64,000 nt of DNA from the NCBI RefSeq assembly GCF_002288525.1, contig NZ_CP023068.1:1426001-1490000 (forward strand). Direction: 5' to 3'. The first letter of the stretch is position 1. Each line of letters starts with the position of its first letter. The position numbers and the translations under genes are program-made. Shown here one piece after another: positions 17,904-26,110 of the stretch. The DNA is from Sinorhizobium sojae CCBAU 05684 (GTDB taxonomy: Bacteria > Pseudomonadota > Alphaproteobacteria > Rhizobiales > Rhizobiaceae). The notes beneath the pieces are model-generated. The model did no database searches. It was not told the origin of the DNA and saw only the letters and a list, made by a program, of their open reading frames with translations.

Positions 17904-18812
17904 TCACGCAAGCGCTTCTTGAAGGTAGAGGCTATCGAAGACTCCAGCGGCGGACGCACGCTTCCCTTCCTCAAGCAAACCTGCGCGGATCATCAGGTCC
18001 ACTGTGGTTTCGAGCGCTCTGTCGGGAATGGCGAGGCCCTGCGGCCACATGCCCATGTCGCGCATGTAGCGCAACCCTCGTAGCGCGAGATCGGCGTCCT
18101 TCGGCACGGTGATGCGCTGGAAAATCGGCAGCGTGATCTCCTCCTTCGCCGGATCGTTGGTGATCGCATGGGCTTCGGCGAGCGCTTTCAATAGCTTCCC
18201 CACTGTTTCGCCATTCGCATCAAGCCAGCTTTTCGCGGCGATGAGGGCTGCAAATACGATTTCCGGGATCGCATCATTGACCTCGCCGATCAGATTGTAT
18301 CCCGCGGCTTCAGCGATGAAGTTCCAGGGCGCCGGCTGTGGGGCACAGTCGATCGCTCCGGCCAGGAGAGCCTCCCAACGCTTCGTATGTACGCCGGCGA
18401 GCGCGAACTCATAGTCACCCGGGTACTTCAACCCTTCACGGCCAAGCAGCAGCTGCGTATAGATCGCCGTGCCTTCCGTAAGCGACGAGGTACCGACCTT
18501 CTTGCCCCTGAGTTCGGCGATCGAGTCGATCGACGGATGCGCCACGATCGACATGGGAAGGCGGTTCGAGTTCGACCCAACAACACGCAATTCGCCGCCA
18601 TTGATGTAGTTCGAAACGGCCCCTTCCGGCGGGGTAATCGCCAGATCCGCCACGCCCTCCAGAACGGCCGTCGTCGCCTTGTCGACGCTGCCCATGCGCA
18701 GATATTCGATCTTCAGCCCGTGTTTCGCGAAAAGGCCCTGCTCTTCGGCGACGAAGACCGGCAACCAGTTGAAACCCTGTGCACCGCCCGCCAGTTTGAC
18801 TGTGGTCGTCAT
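17904..18812 (-). CDS. NMT1/TauA-like substrate-binding-fold protein without signal peptide
   Basis: 302 residues from ATG 18812 (GGAGGAATATTC upstream). The fold is the periplasmic binding type of NMT1/SsuA/TauA: 'GAQGFNWLPVFVAEEQGLFA', 'LEGVADLAITPPEGAVSNY', 'LRGKKVGTSSLTEGTA'. No signal peptide precedes it, so it should stay in the cytoplasm. This makes a transport role doubtful. Cytoplasmic proteins of this fold are known as decarboxylases (4,5-dihydroxyphthalate decarboxylase) and other enzymes. It is the third gene of the P450-ligJ operon, 28 bp after ligJ, and is probably a catabolic enzyme or ligand-binding partner there. Confidence 0.75.
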   Translation of the reverse strand: MTTTVKLAGGAQGFNWLPVFVAEEQGLFAKHGLKIEYLRMGSVDKATTAVLEGVADLAITPPEGAVSNYINGGELRVVGSNSNRLPMSIVAHPSIDSIAELRGKKVGTSSLTEGTAIYTQLLLGREGLKYPGDYEFALAGVHTKRWEALLAGAIDCAPQPAPWNFIAEAAGYNLIGEVNDAIPEIVFAALIAAKSWLDANGETVGKLLKALAEAHAITNDPAKEEITLPIFQRITVPKDADLALRGLRYMRDMGMWPQGLAIPDRALETTVDLMIRAGLLEEGKRASAAGVFDSLYLQEALA

Positions 18813-18840
18813 GAATATTCCTCCATTTATCGCTGCGAGA

Positions 18841-19866
18841 TTACCGGCCTTGCGACTTGAGCCGCTTGTCGAGCAAGGGATAGACGCGCCGCGCATTGCC
18901 CTCGAAGATCGCGTGCCGGTCCTCGACGCTGAGATCGAGCGCGTCGATATAGCGCTTCGTGTCGTCGAAGCTGTGCCCCGTTTCTGGGTCCACCGCCTTG
19001 ACGGCGCCGAGCAATTCGGATCCGTACAGGATGTTCTTCTTGTCCACCACGCGGAACAGCGTATCGATGCCGGCCTGGTGGTAGACGCAGGTGTCGAAGA
19101 ACAGATTGTGCATCAGGTGCTCGGCCAACGGCGGCTTTTCGAGCATGATCGACAGACCCCGGTAGCGTCCCCAGTGATAGGGTGCAGCACCCCCACCATG
19201 GGGGATGATCAGGCGCAGCTTCGGGTGCCGCTCGAAAAGGTCGCCCTGTATCAACTGCATGAACACGGCCGTGTCGGCGTTGATGTAATGGGCGCCGGTC
19301 GTGTGCAGGCAGCGTTCGCAGGAGCCCGAAACATGGATCATCGCCGGCACGTCGAGCGCGACCATGGCCTGCCATAGTGGATCCCACCACTCGTCATAGA
19401 TTGGCGGCGCGCTCCACCTCCCCCCCGACGGATCCGGATTGAGATTGCAGCCGACGAAGCCGTGCTCGACGCAATGCTCCAGCTCGGCAATCACCGTCGT
19501 CAGATCCCCATTGACCGTTTGTGGCAATTGGCAGACACTGGCGAAATTGGCCGGGAACATATCCACGATACGCCTGATGTTATCGTTCGATATCCGCGCC
19601 CATTCGTTGGCGATCGCCACGTCATCAATATGGTGGCCCATCCCCGAGGCTCTGGGACTTATGATAGTCAGATCCGAGCCGCGCTCCTTCTGCAGCCGCA
19701 GTTGGTTCGCCTCGATGATCGCGTAGAGCTCGTCGTCGGAAATGCCCAGATAGGCCGGCCTTTCGGCCGCTTTACCTTCCGCATAGGCGACCTGCGCCTT
19801 GCGGAACTCGTGATGTTTCTGCGGCTCGGTAGTGAAGTGGCCGTGACAATCGATAATCAGGGTCAT
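18841..19866 (-). CDS. ligJ: 4-oxalomesaconate hydratase-like amidohydrolase
   Basis: 341 residues from ATG 19866, overlapping the P450 stop (TGATG). It is an amidohydrolase-fold protein with 'IIDCHGHFTT' at the N-terminus, 'RLQKERGSDLTIISPRASGM', 'VGCNLNPDPSGG', 'MIHVSGSCERCLHTTGAHY', 'IPHGGGAAPYHWGR' and 'YEGNARRVYP'-type ending ('FEGNARRVYPLLDK'). I recognise these blocks as LigJ, which hydrates 4-oxalomesaconate to 4-carboxy-4-hydroxy-2-oxoadipate in the 4,5-cleavage path of gallate and protocatechuate. The next enzyme, LigK, is encoded at 27937. An ACMSD-like decarboxylase is the alternative, but the context favours LigJ. Confidence 0.82.
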   Translation of the reverse strand: MTLIIDCHGHFTTEPQKHHEFRKAQVAYAEGKAAERPAYLGISDDELYAIIEANQLRLQKERGSDLTIISPRASGMGHHIDDVAIANEWARISNDNIRRIVDMFPANFASVCQLPQTVNGDLTTVIAELEHCVEHGFVGCNLNPDPSGGRWSAPPIYDEWWDPLWQAMVALDVPAMIHVSGSCERCLHTTGAHYINADTAVFMQLIQGDLFERHPKLRLIIPHGGGAAPYHWGRYRGLSIMLEKPPLAEHLMHNLFFDTCVYHQAGIDTLFRVVDKKNILYGSELLGAVKAVDPETGHSFDDTKRYIDALDLSVEDRHAIFEGNARRVYPLLDKRLKSQGR

Positions 19867-21056
19867 CACGCGTCCCACTTCGCCGGCAGCACGTTCACGC
19901 CGCGGAAGCGCCAGCCCTTGGCTTTGATCTCCTGTTCAGGATCGAGGCGCAGGTTCGGCAGTTGCCGAAAGGCTTCCTGAAGGGCGATCTCGCCCATGGC
20001 GCGCGACAGGAAATGGCCCGAGCAGAAATGCGGCCGGAAGCCGAAGGACACGTGCTGCTTCTTCTTGCGGAACATGTCGAACCGGTCCGGATTGTCGAAG
20101 CGCGCTTCGTCGCGGTTCGCGGACCCCATCACGATGGCAACCGATGAGCCTGCGGGGATAGTGGTGCCGGCAATCTCGAAATCTTCAAGCGCGATGCGCG
20201 GGGTCACTCCGATCGGTGCTATCCAGCGCAGTCCCTCGTCAAAGGCCCTGAGCGCGTGTGCGGATGGGTCTTCGGCCATGACTTTGGCCTGCTCGAGATT
20301 GGAAAGCAGTCCCGCGCAAGCATTTGCAGCCGCATGTCCCGGCTCCTGCAGTCCGCCCAAGATGATGACCCGCATTGTCGGCGAGATTTCCTTCAGGCTG
20401 CGAACCTGCCCATCGGGCATGCCGCCATGCATGACATGGCTCATCAGCGTGCTGTTCGGCTTCGACAATGCCGCTTCATAAAGCGCGCCAAGCTGGTTAT
20501 CGATATCCGCGAGTGCTGCGTCGAGCCGGTCCCAGACCGCCTGATCGTTGGATACGTTCTGCAGGCCGAGGGCCATTGCGTGAAACCACTCGACGAGATT
20601 GTCATTCGAAGTCTCAGTCAGCCCGATCACGTCGCCAATGCAGCGCACCGAGATCGGCTCGAAGAGCTCCGTCGTGAGATTCGCCTCGCCTTTGGGCTTG
20701 ATCTCGTCAAGGAAGCACTGGACCACCGGAAGCGTGAGGCGCTCGACATAGGAACGCACCCGCTCCTGCGTTAGGTTGAGGTCGATGCCTTCGCGCAGGC
20801 AGGCATGCTCGTCGCCTGACATGGTCAGGACGTTCGGCATGCCCATGACGCGTGCCTCGGGTCGATCCGCAGCACCGGACGGCCCGAAGACCCTGTTGGT
20901 CGCACCAACTGTGCGGCAATCGTCATAACGGGTAACGAAATACTCGTTGGTGCCCTCGAAGAGCGCAACAGGCGCCTCGCTCCGCAGCCGCGCATAGACC
21001 GGGTACGGGTCGTTGTACAGATTTGCGCCCGTCAGTGCTGACGCGTCATATGCCAT
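19866..21056 (-). CDS. cytochrome P450 (class I, aromatic O-demethylase-like)
   Basis: 396 residues from ATG 21056 (GGAGG upstream). The heme-binding loop is 'FGFRPHFCSGHFLSRAMGE'; the Cys ligand is present but the usual Gly of FxxGxxxCxG is Arg. The ExxR helix is in 'ALRAFDEGLRWIAP'. The I-helix reads 'LGGLQEPGHAAANA', lacking the usual acid-Thr pair; similar 'LQEPG' I-helices occur in the GcoA (CYP255) guaiacol O-demethylase group. A separate ferredoxin and FAD reductase in the cluster would supply electrons. It is the first gene of an operon with ligJ, with an operator at 21183. Likely substrate: a methoxylated or otherwise substituted aromatic (inference). Confidence 0.88.
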   Translation of the reverse strand: MAYDASALTGANLYNDPYPVYARLRSEAPVALFEGTNEYFVTRYDDCRTVGATNRVFGPSGAADRPEARVMGMPNVLTMSGDEHACLREGIDLNLTQERVRSYVERLTLPVVQCFLDEIKPKGEANLTTELFEPISVRCIGDVIGLTETSNDNLVEWFHAMALGLQNVSNDQAVWDRLDAALADIDNQLGALYEAALSKPNSTLMSHVMHGGMPDGQVRSLKEISPTMRVIILGGLQEPGHAAANACAGLLSNLEQAKVMAEDPSAHALRAFDEGLRWIAPIGVTPRIALEDFEIAGTTIPAGSSVAIVMGSANRDEARFDNPDRFDMFRKKKQHVSFGFRPHFCSGHFLSRAMGEIALQEAFRQLPNLRLDPEQEIKAKGWRFRGVNVLPAKWDA

Positions 21057-21182
21057 GTCTATCCTCCATTTGAAATCGCCTGACAACGGATGCCGATCCA
21101 GCACCGTTCCTCCGCCTGGCGTTTGCGAGCGCGTGCGCCCTTTCGGGCTCACGGCACGCGTTTACATACCAACTGGATTTCC

Positions 21183-21198
21183 GATACCAGTCAGTATC
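21183..21198. promoter_or_regulatory. cluster operator, P450 promoter
   Basis: GATACCAGTCAGTATC, an inverted repeat of the cluster type. On the minus strand TTGACA lies upstream with 15-16 bp spacing to GATACT, so the site covers the -10 of the P450-ligJ promoter. Confidence 0.75.
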
Positions 21199-21257
21199 CT
21201 AATGCAACGACCGTGTCAATCCAGCGTAGCAGATACGCAGGTGGCGCTTGCACATTT

Positions 21258-21275
21258 AAATACCCAATGGTATTT
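21258..21275. promoter_or_regulatory. cluster operator variant, dehydrogenase promoter
   Basis: AAATACCCAATGGTATTT is a perfect 7-bp-arm palindrome 46 bp upstream of the dehydrogenase start. A related half-repeat (ACCCAGTAGTATGT) follows at 21280. The arms differ from the consensus at the outer bases. Confidence 0.6.
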
Positions 21276-21320
21276 GAAAACCCAGTAGTATGTTACCACT
21301 GATGGAACAGGGAGGAATTC

Positions 21321-22430
21321 ATGACGGAGACAATGCGCGCCGCGCGGCTGCACGCGGTCGGAGAACCGATGAGAATAGATGAGGTGGCGCGACCCGTGGC
21401 CACCGGAAGCGACGTGGTTGTCGAGGTCAAGGCCTGCGGCATGGTACCCAATCTCGCCAATGTTCTCGCGAACTGGGAAAGCTGGTACCCGCAAATGCCC
21501 TTGCCGCCGCGTCCCGCGATTCATGGCCTCGATCCTTCGGGAATTGTCCATCAGGTCGGAGAGCAGGTCGTGGCGCTCAAGCCCGGCGACCGGGTCTATG
21601 TTAATCCAGGCCGTTTCTGCGGCGCCTGCCACGCCTGCTCGTCTGGACGCCCGCAGGCCTGCGATCATTGGACGCTCGGCGGCTACTTCGGCTACAACCC
21701 GAACAGCCTGGAAATGTTCAAGCGCTATCCCTTCGGCGGATTCGGCGAATACATGCTGGCTCCGCAGGCCCAAGTCATCAAGATTCCGGACAACATGTCC
21801 TTCGTAAAGGGCTCGCGGATGGGCTATCTCGGCACGTCCTACGCAGCCTTGAAGAAGTGCGGTCCGCTTATGGGGCGCTCGCTGATCATCAACGGCGCAA
21901 CCGGGACGCTCGGCGTCGGCGCCACTCTTCTCGCGCTCGCAATGGGGGTCGGCAAGATCTATGCGGTCGCGCGTGGGGACGAATTGCTTGCTCGGCTGAA
22001 GGCGCTTGCGCCGGACAGGATCGAAGTCTTTTCGAACCGGACCAGCTCAAGCGGTGAGTTTGTGAAGGCCAAAACCGGTGGGGTCGGTGCCGACCTGATG
22101 CTCGACACGCTCGGTGCCAAGGCGCCGCTCGATTCCATGCTCGACGCCATGAAGGGCGTGCGCAGAGGTGGTCGCATCGTCAATATAGGCGGCACCGCCG
22201 GCGACCTTCCCGTCGACGTGAAATGGTGGATGGACGAGCAGATGGAGCTGATCGGCTCCGTCTGGTTCACCGCCGCCGAGGGCATGGAAATCGCCGCAAT
22301 GCTCGAAAGCAAGGTCGTCGACCTCTCCGTCATGGAGCCAAAGGTCTGGCCGCTCGAAAGCATCAATGAGGCCATTTCCGGTGTCGCCTCGGGCGATGGC
22401 GGCTTCACCTACTACGCTGTTACGATCTGA
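21321..22430 (+). CDS. zinc-type alcohol dehydrogenase (MDR superfamily)
   Basis: 369 residues, ATG 21321 after GGGAGG. It is a medium-chain dehydrogenase/reductase. The structural zinc loop is 'CGACHACSSGRPQAC', and the nucleotide-binding turn 'GATGTLGVGATLLA' is the Rossmann GxGxxG equivalent. The catalytic-zinc Cys position reads 'KACGMVPNL', with the usual His-Thr/Ser missing, so zinc binding at the active site may be altered. It is transcribed away from the P450 operon from a shared, doubly palindromic region, so it is likely co-regulated. It may oxidise or reduce an aromatic alcohol/aldehyde intermediate; the substrate is not readable. Confidence 0.85.
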   Translation: MTETMRAARLHAVGEPMRIDEVARPVATGSDVVVEVKACGMVPNLANVLANWESWYPQMPLPPRPAIHGLDPSGIVHQVGEQVVALKPGDRVYVNPGRFCGACHACSSGRPQACDHWTLGGYFGYNPNSLEMFKRYPFGGFGEYMLAPQAQVIKIPDNMSFVKGSRMGYLGTSYAALKKCGPLMGRSLIINGATGTLGVGATLLALAMGVGKIYAVARGDELLARLKALAPDRIEVFSNRTSSSGEFVKAKTGGVGADLMLDTLGAKAPLDSMLDAMKGVRRGGRIVNIGGTAGDLPVDVKWWMDEQMELIGSVWFTAAEGMEIAAMLESKVVDLSVMEPKVWPLESINEAISGVASGDGGFTYYAVTI

Positions 22431-22480
22431 GGCACGCTCAGCGCGTTTGGCCTAAAAATTCGCGATCGTTGCGTATACCT

Positions 22481-22508
22481 CCCGCCCGGTGCCGCCGGGC
22501 GGGATTTT
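22481..22508 (+). terminator. rho-independent terminator of the dehydrogenase gene
   Basis: CCCGCCCGG-TGCCG-CCGGGCGGG followed by ATTTTTG: a 9-bp GC stem and T-run 50 bases after the stop. Confidence 0.9.
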
Positions 22509-22682
22509 TGTGTGAGGCGGAAGTGCCATCCAAGGGCTCACAGAGCCTATTGGCCATCCGGCCGCCTTGCAGGACCCGCGGTGCGGCCCCCGGCCATAAG
22601 GTCGGCCGTGGGAATGACGCGGCATTTAAGGCGCAATTGCCGGAGATGCCCGCCGGCTGGCCCGCCACACGCCGACACGCAA

Positions 22683-22705
22683 ATGCCCGCCTCGCGGCGG
22701 GCATC
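22683..22705 (-). terminator. terminator of the ligK-pnt operon
   Basis: ATGCCCGCC-TCGC-GGCGGGCAT is a perfect 9-bp hairpin just after pntB. On the minus strand it is followed by TTTG. It closes the operon that starts at ligK. Confidence 0.8.
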
Positions 22706-22710
22706 TGTTT

Positions 22711-24129
22711 TCAGAGCTGGGTCTGACGCTTAGTGATTGATGCCTTGACGATCTCCTCGGTGATCTTCTTGGCGTCGCCCAAGAGCATCATCGTGCCGTC
22801 CTTGTAGAACAGCGTGTTGTCAATGCCGGCATAGCCGGAACCGAGCGAGCGCTTGACGAACAGGCAGGTCTTGGCCTTGTCGACGTCGAGGATCGGCATG
22901 CCGTAGATCGGCGAGGTCTTGTCGTCGCGCGCCGCCGGGTTGGTGACGTCATTGGCGCCGATGACATAGGCGACGTCGGCCTGCGCGAACTCGGAATTGA
23001 TGTCCTCGAGTTCGAACACCTCGTCGTAAGGCACGTTCGCCTCGGCGAGCAGCACGTTCATGTGCCCCGGCATGCGGCCGGCGACCGGATGGATCGCGTA
23101 TTTGACCTCGACGCCCGCCTCCTTGAGCTTGTCCGCCAGTTCTCTCAGCGCATGCTGGGCCTGCGCCACCGCCATGCCGTAGCCGGGCACGATGATCACC
23201 TTCGAGGCGTTCTGCATCAGGAAGGCGGCATCGTCGGCCGAGCCCTGCTTGACCGTCTTCTCAACGCCGTCGTCGCCACCGGCCGAAGCCGTCTCGCCGC
23301 CGAAGCCGCCGAGGATAACCGAGACGAAGGAGCGGTTCATGCCCTTGCACATGATGTAGGAGAGGATCGCACCGGAGGAGCCGACCAGGGCCCCGGTGAT
23401 GATCAGCGCCAGGTTGCCGAGCGTGAAGCCGATGCCGGCCGCCGCCCAGCCGGAATAGGAGTTGAGCATCGACACCACCACCGGCATGTCGGCGCCGCCG
23501 ATCGGGACGATGATCAAAACGCCGAGCGCCAGCGACAGGAGGACGATCGCCCAGAAATTGAAGTGGCTCTCGGTCAGCGCCAGGCCGATGATGAAGAAGA
23601 CGACGAGCGCCGCGAGCGCCAGATTGATCAGGTGGCGGTAGGGCAAGAGGATCGGCTTGCCGGACATGCGGCCGTCGAGCTTCAGGAAGGCGATGATCGA
23701 GCCGGTGAAGGTGATGGCGCCGATGGCGACGCCGAGGGCCATCTCGACCAGAGCCTGGGCATGGATCGCGCCGATCTCGCCGATGCCGAAGGAGGACGGC
23801 GCGTAGAGGGCGGCGGCGGCAACCAGCACCGCCGCAAGGCCGACCAGCGAGTGGAAGCCGGCGACGAGCTGCGGCATCGCCGTCATCGGGATGCGCTTGG
23901 CGACATAGGCGCCGACGCCGCCGCCGAGCGCGAGACCGAGCACGATCAGCAGGAAGCCGCCGAGCGAGGGCTGCGCCAAGAGGAGGGTCGTGACGATGGC
24001 GATCGCCATGCCGACCATGCCATAGGCATTGCCCTTGCGGCTGGTGGTCGGGTGCGACAGACCCCGGAGCGCCATGATGAACAGCACGCCGGAGACGAGA
24101 TAGAGGAAGGCTGCAAAGTTCGCGTTCAT
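22711..24129 (-). CDS. pntB: NAD(P) transhydrogenase subunit beta
   Basis: 472 residues from ATG 24129; the longer open frame upstream is antisense-like and lacks homology. The N-terminal half is a run of membrane helices forming the proton channel ('FAAFLYLVSGVLFIMALRGL' start). The C-terminal half is domain III, which binds NADP(H): 'IIVPGYGMAVAQAQHALREL', 'HPVAGRMPGHMNVLLAEA', 'GANDVTNPAAR', 'VKRSLGSGYAG'. With the two alpha subunits it uses proton motive force to make NADPH from NADH. It is the last gene of the ligK operon. Its placement suggests a cluster-dedicated NADPH supply for the P450 chain. Confidence 0.95.
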   Translation of the reverse strand: MNANFAAFLYLVSGVLFIMALRGLSHPTTSRKGNAYGMVGMAIAIVTTLLLAQPSLGGFLLIVLGLALGGGVGAYVAKRIPMTAMPQLVAGFHSLVGLAAVLVAAAALYAPSSFGIGEIGAIHAQALVEMALGVAIGAITFTGSIIAFLKLDGRMSGKPILLPYRHLINLALAALVVFFIIGLALTESHFNFWAIVLLSLALGVLIIVPIGGADMPVVVSMLNSYSGWAAAGIGFTLGNLALIITGALVGSSGAILSYIMCKGMNRSFVSVILGGFGGETASAGGDDGVEKTVKQGSADDAAFLMQNASKVIIVPGYGMAVAQAQHALRELADKLKEAGVEVKYAIHPVAGRMPGHMNVLLAEANVPYDEVFELEDINSEFAQADVAYVIGANDVTNPAARDDKTSPIYGMPILDVDKAKTCLFVKRSLGSGYAGIDNTLFYKDGTMMLLGDAKKITEEIVKASITKRQTQL

Positions 24130-24139
24130 TGGCCCCGCC

Positions 24140-24550
24140 TCACTTTTCTTTCTTCTTGTACATGGCGAGCATGCGCTGGGTGACGAGGAAGCCGCCGAAG
24201 ATGTTGACCGAAGCAAGCACCAGCGCGACGAAGCCGAAGCCGGTGGCAAGCCCCGAGGCCGAGATACCGACGGCAAGCAGCGCGCCGACGACGATCACCG
24301 AGGAGATCGCATTCGTCACCGCCATCAAGGGCGTGTGCAGTGCCGGCGTCACCGACCAGACGACGTAGTAGCCGACGAAGATCGCCAGCACGAAGATCGC
24401 CAGGCGGAAGACGAAGGGATCGATCGCACCGCCAGTGGCGCCATGGGCAACGGCCCCGGCCGCATCCGGCACGTATTCGGCGGCGGTCCTGACCGCCTCG
24501 ACCGCCCGTTCGAGGTCTGTCAGTGCCTTGTCCAAGAGTTCATTCGCCAT
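24140..24550 (-). CDS. pntAB: NAD(P) transhydrogenase subunit alpha part 2
   Basis: 136 residues from ATG 24550; a GTG one codon earlier is possible. It holds the membrane helices that in E. coli are the C-terminus of PntA: '[20 protein letters not shown]', '[20 protein letters not shown]', 'FVTQRML'-type ending ('[13 protein letters not shown]'). The three-gene split is standard in alphaproteobacteria. It overlaps the pntAA stop (TGATG) and is 10 bp from pntB. Confidence 0.94.
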   Translation of the reverse strand: MANELLDKALTDLERAVEAVRTAAEYVPDAAGAVAHGATGGAIDPFVFRLAIFVLAIFVGYYVVWSVTPALHTPLMAVTNAISSVIVVGALLAVGISASGLATGFGFVALVLASVNIFGGFLVTQRMLAMYKKKEK

Positions 24551-25704
24551 CACTTGTTCCCCTCTTTCGCGCCGCCGAAGGCCGGGTGCACGACCGTGCC
24601 GCCGTGGCTCAGCGCCGTCGCCTTGACGAGTTCGTCCTCCATGTTCAAAGCCAGCCGCTTTTCCTCCTTCGAGACCAGCGTCTCCAGGAAGGTGACGAGG
24701 TTCTTGGCGTAAAGAAGCGAGGCGGAGGCGGCGATGCGGCCAGGCACGTTGAGGTGGCCGACGACCTTGACGCCTTCCACCTCCGCGACCGTGCCGGCTT
24801 CGGCGCCTTCGACATTGCCGCCGCGCTCGACGGCGAGGTCGATGACAACCGAGCCGGGCTTCATGGATTTCAGCATCTCGCGCGTGACGAGCCGCGGCGC
24901 CGGCCGCCCCGGGATCAGCGCCGTGGTGATAACGATGTCCTGCTTGGCGATGTGCTCGGCGACGAGCGCCGCCTGTTTGGCCTGGTATTCCTTCGACATT
25001 TCCTTGGCATAGCCGCCGGCGGTCTCGGCCGCCTTGAACTCCTCGTCCTCGACGGCGATGAACTTGGCGCCAAGCGAGGCGACCTGCTCCTTGGCGGCCG
25101 GACGGACGTCGGTGGCGGACACCATGGCACCCAGGCGCCGGGCGGTAGCGATCGCCTGCAGGCCGGCGACGCCGGCGCCCATGACGAAGACCTTCGCCGC
25201 CGGCACCGTGCCGGCCGCCGTCATCATCATCGGCAGCGCCCGGTCGTATTCATGGGCCGCGTCGATCACCGCCTGGTAGCCGGCGAGGTTCGCCTGGGAA
25301 GACAGAACGTCCATCGATTGCGCCCGGGTGATCCGCGGCATCAGTTCCATGGCGAACGCGGTGAGCCCGGCCTTCGCCATCCCGGCGATCGCCTCCTCGT
25401 TGCCATGGGGGTCCATGATGGCAATGACCAGCGCGCCCGCCTTGTAGCCCTTGATCTCGGCCACCGTCGGGCGGCGCACCTTCAGCACGACGTCGGCGTT
25501 CCTGGCGTCCTTCGCCGTGCCGATCCGCGCACCGGCCTTCTCGTATTCCGCATCGGGAATGCGCGAACTGAGGCCCGCACCGGCTTCGACGACGACCTCG
25601 AAGCCGAACGATCGGATTTTCTTCACCGTCTCAGGCGAGCCCGCCACGCGCGGCTCGTCGGGACTGTTTTCCCTTGCTATGTACACGGTCACATTCACCG
25701 CCAC
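24550..25704 (-). CDS. pntAA: NAD(P) transhydrogenase subunit alpha part 1
   Basis: 384 residues. It is the soluble NAD(H)-binding domain I. Blocks '[20 protein letters not shown]', '[20 protein letters not shown]', the nucleotide-binding '[20 protein letters not shown]' and '[19 protein letters not shown]' are typical. It lies 58 bp downstream of the ferredoxin gene, on the same strand, and overlaps pntAB. Confidence 0.95.
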   Translation of the reverse strand: MAVNVTVYIARENSPDEPRVAGSPETVKKIRSFGFEVVVEAGAGLSSRIPDAEYEKAGARIGTAKDARNADVVLKVRRPTVAEIKGYKAGALVIAIMDPHGNEEAIAGMAKAGLTAFAMELMPRITRAQSMDVLSSQANLAGYQAVIDAAHEYDRALPMMMTAAGTVPAAKVFVMGAGVAGLQAIATARRLGAMVSATDVRPAAKEQVASLGAKFIAVEDEEFKAAETAGGYAKEMSKEYQAKQAALVAEHIAKQDIVITTALIPGRPAPRLVTREMLKSMKPGSVVIDLAVERGGNVEGAEAGTVAEVEGVKVVGHLNVPGRIAASASLLYAKNLVTFLETLVSKEEKRLALNMEDELVKATALSHGGTVVHPAFGGAKEGNK

Positions 25705-25762
25705 TTTACCTCCGGCCGGTACTGGATCTCTGATTTTCGAAAGATCGTTGCGACTGACCGGT

Positions 25763-26080
25763 TCAGTCTTCCGGCGCCAGCGTCACGATCATGCCCGCTA
25801 GCTCCGGGGTGAAGCGAACCTGGCAGGACAGCCGCGATTGGCTCCGGCGGTGATCCGAACTGTCGAGCAGATCGTCTTCGTCGACGGAGAGCGCCGGTAG
25901 ATGTTCCTGGAATTCGTCATCGACATAGACGTGACAGGTGGCACAGGAACAGCAGCCGCCGCAAAGCGCGAGCAACTCGTCCACGCCCGCATCGCGGATA
26001 TGCTCCATGATCGAGATTCCATCGCGCCCCTCGACGGGCACGACCTGTCCGTTTCGCGAGATAACCGTAAAATTCGACAT
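25763..26080 (-). CDS. [2Fe-2S] ferredoxin (adrenodoxin/putidaredoxin type)
   Basis: 105 residues. The cluster ligands are in '[14 protein letters not shown]' (Cys40, Cys46, Cys49; Cys43 and Cys44 are extra) and 'LSCQVRF'. The preceding '[20 protein letters not shown]' is the usual helix before the cluster loop. It probably carries electrons from the reductase encoded just upstream (start of that gene 27325) to the P450 at 19866. The extra Cys pair inside the loop is unusual but does not remove any ligand. Confidence 0.93.
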   Translation of the reverse strand: MSNFTVISRNGQVVPVEGRDGISIMEHIRDAGVDELLALCGGCCSCATCHVYVDDEFQEHLPALSVDEDDLLDSSDHRRSQSRLSCQVRFTPELAGMIVTLAPED

Positions 26081-26110
26081 TCTATACCTCCCACATCGCT
26101 CTCGTCTGCT

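Noticed and set aside
23062-24183. A 373-codon open frame on the plus strand
   Set aside because: Antisense to pntB; highly charged, low-complexity translation typical of a shadow frame.
24523-25812. A 429-codon open frame on the plus strand
   Set aside because: Antisense to pntAB and pntAA, Arg/Asp/Gly-rich without motifs.
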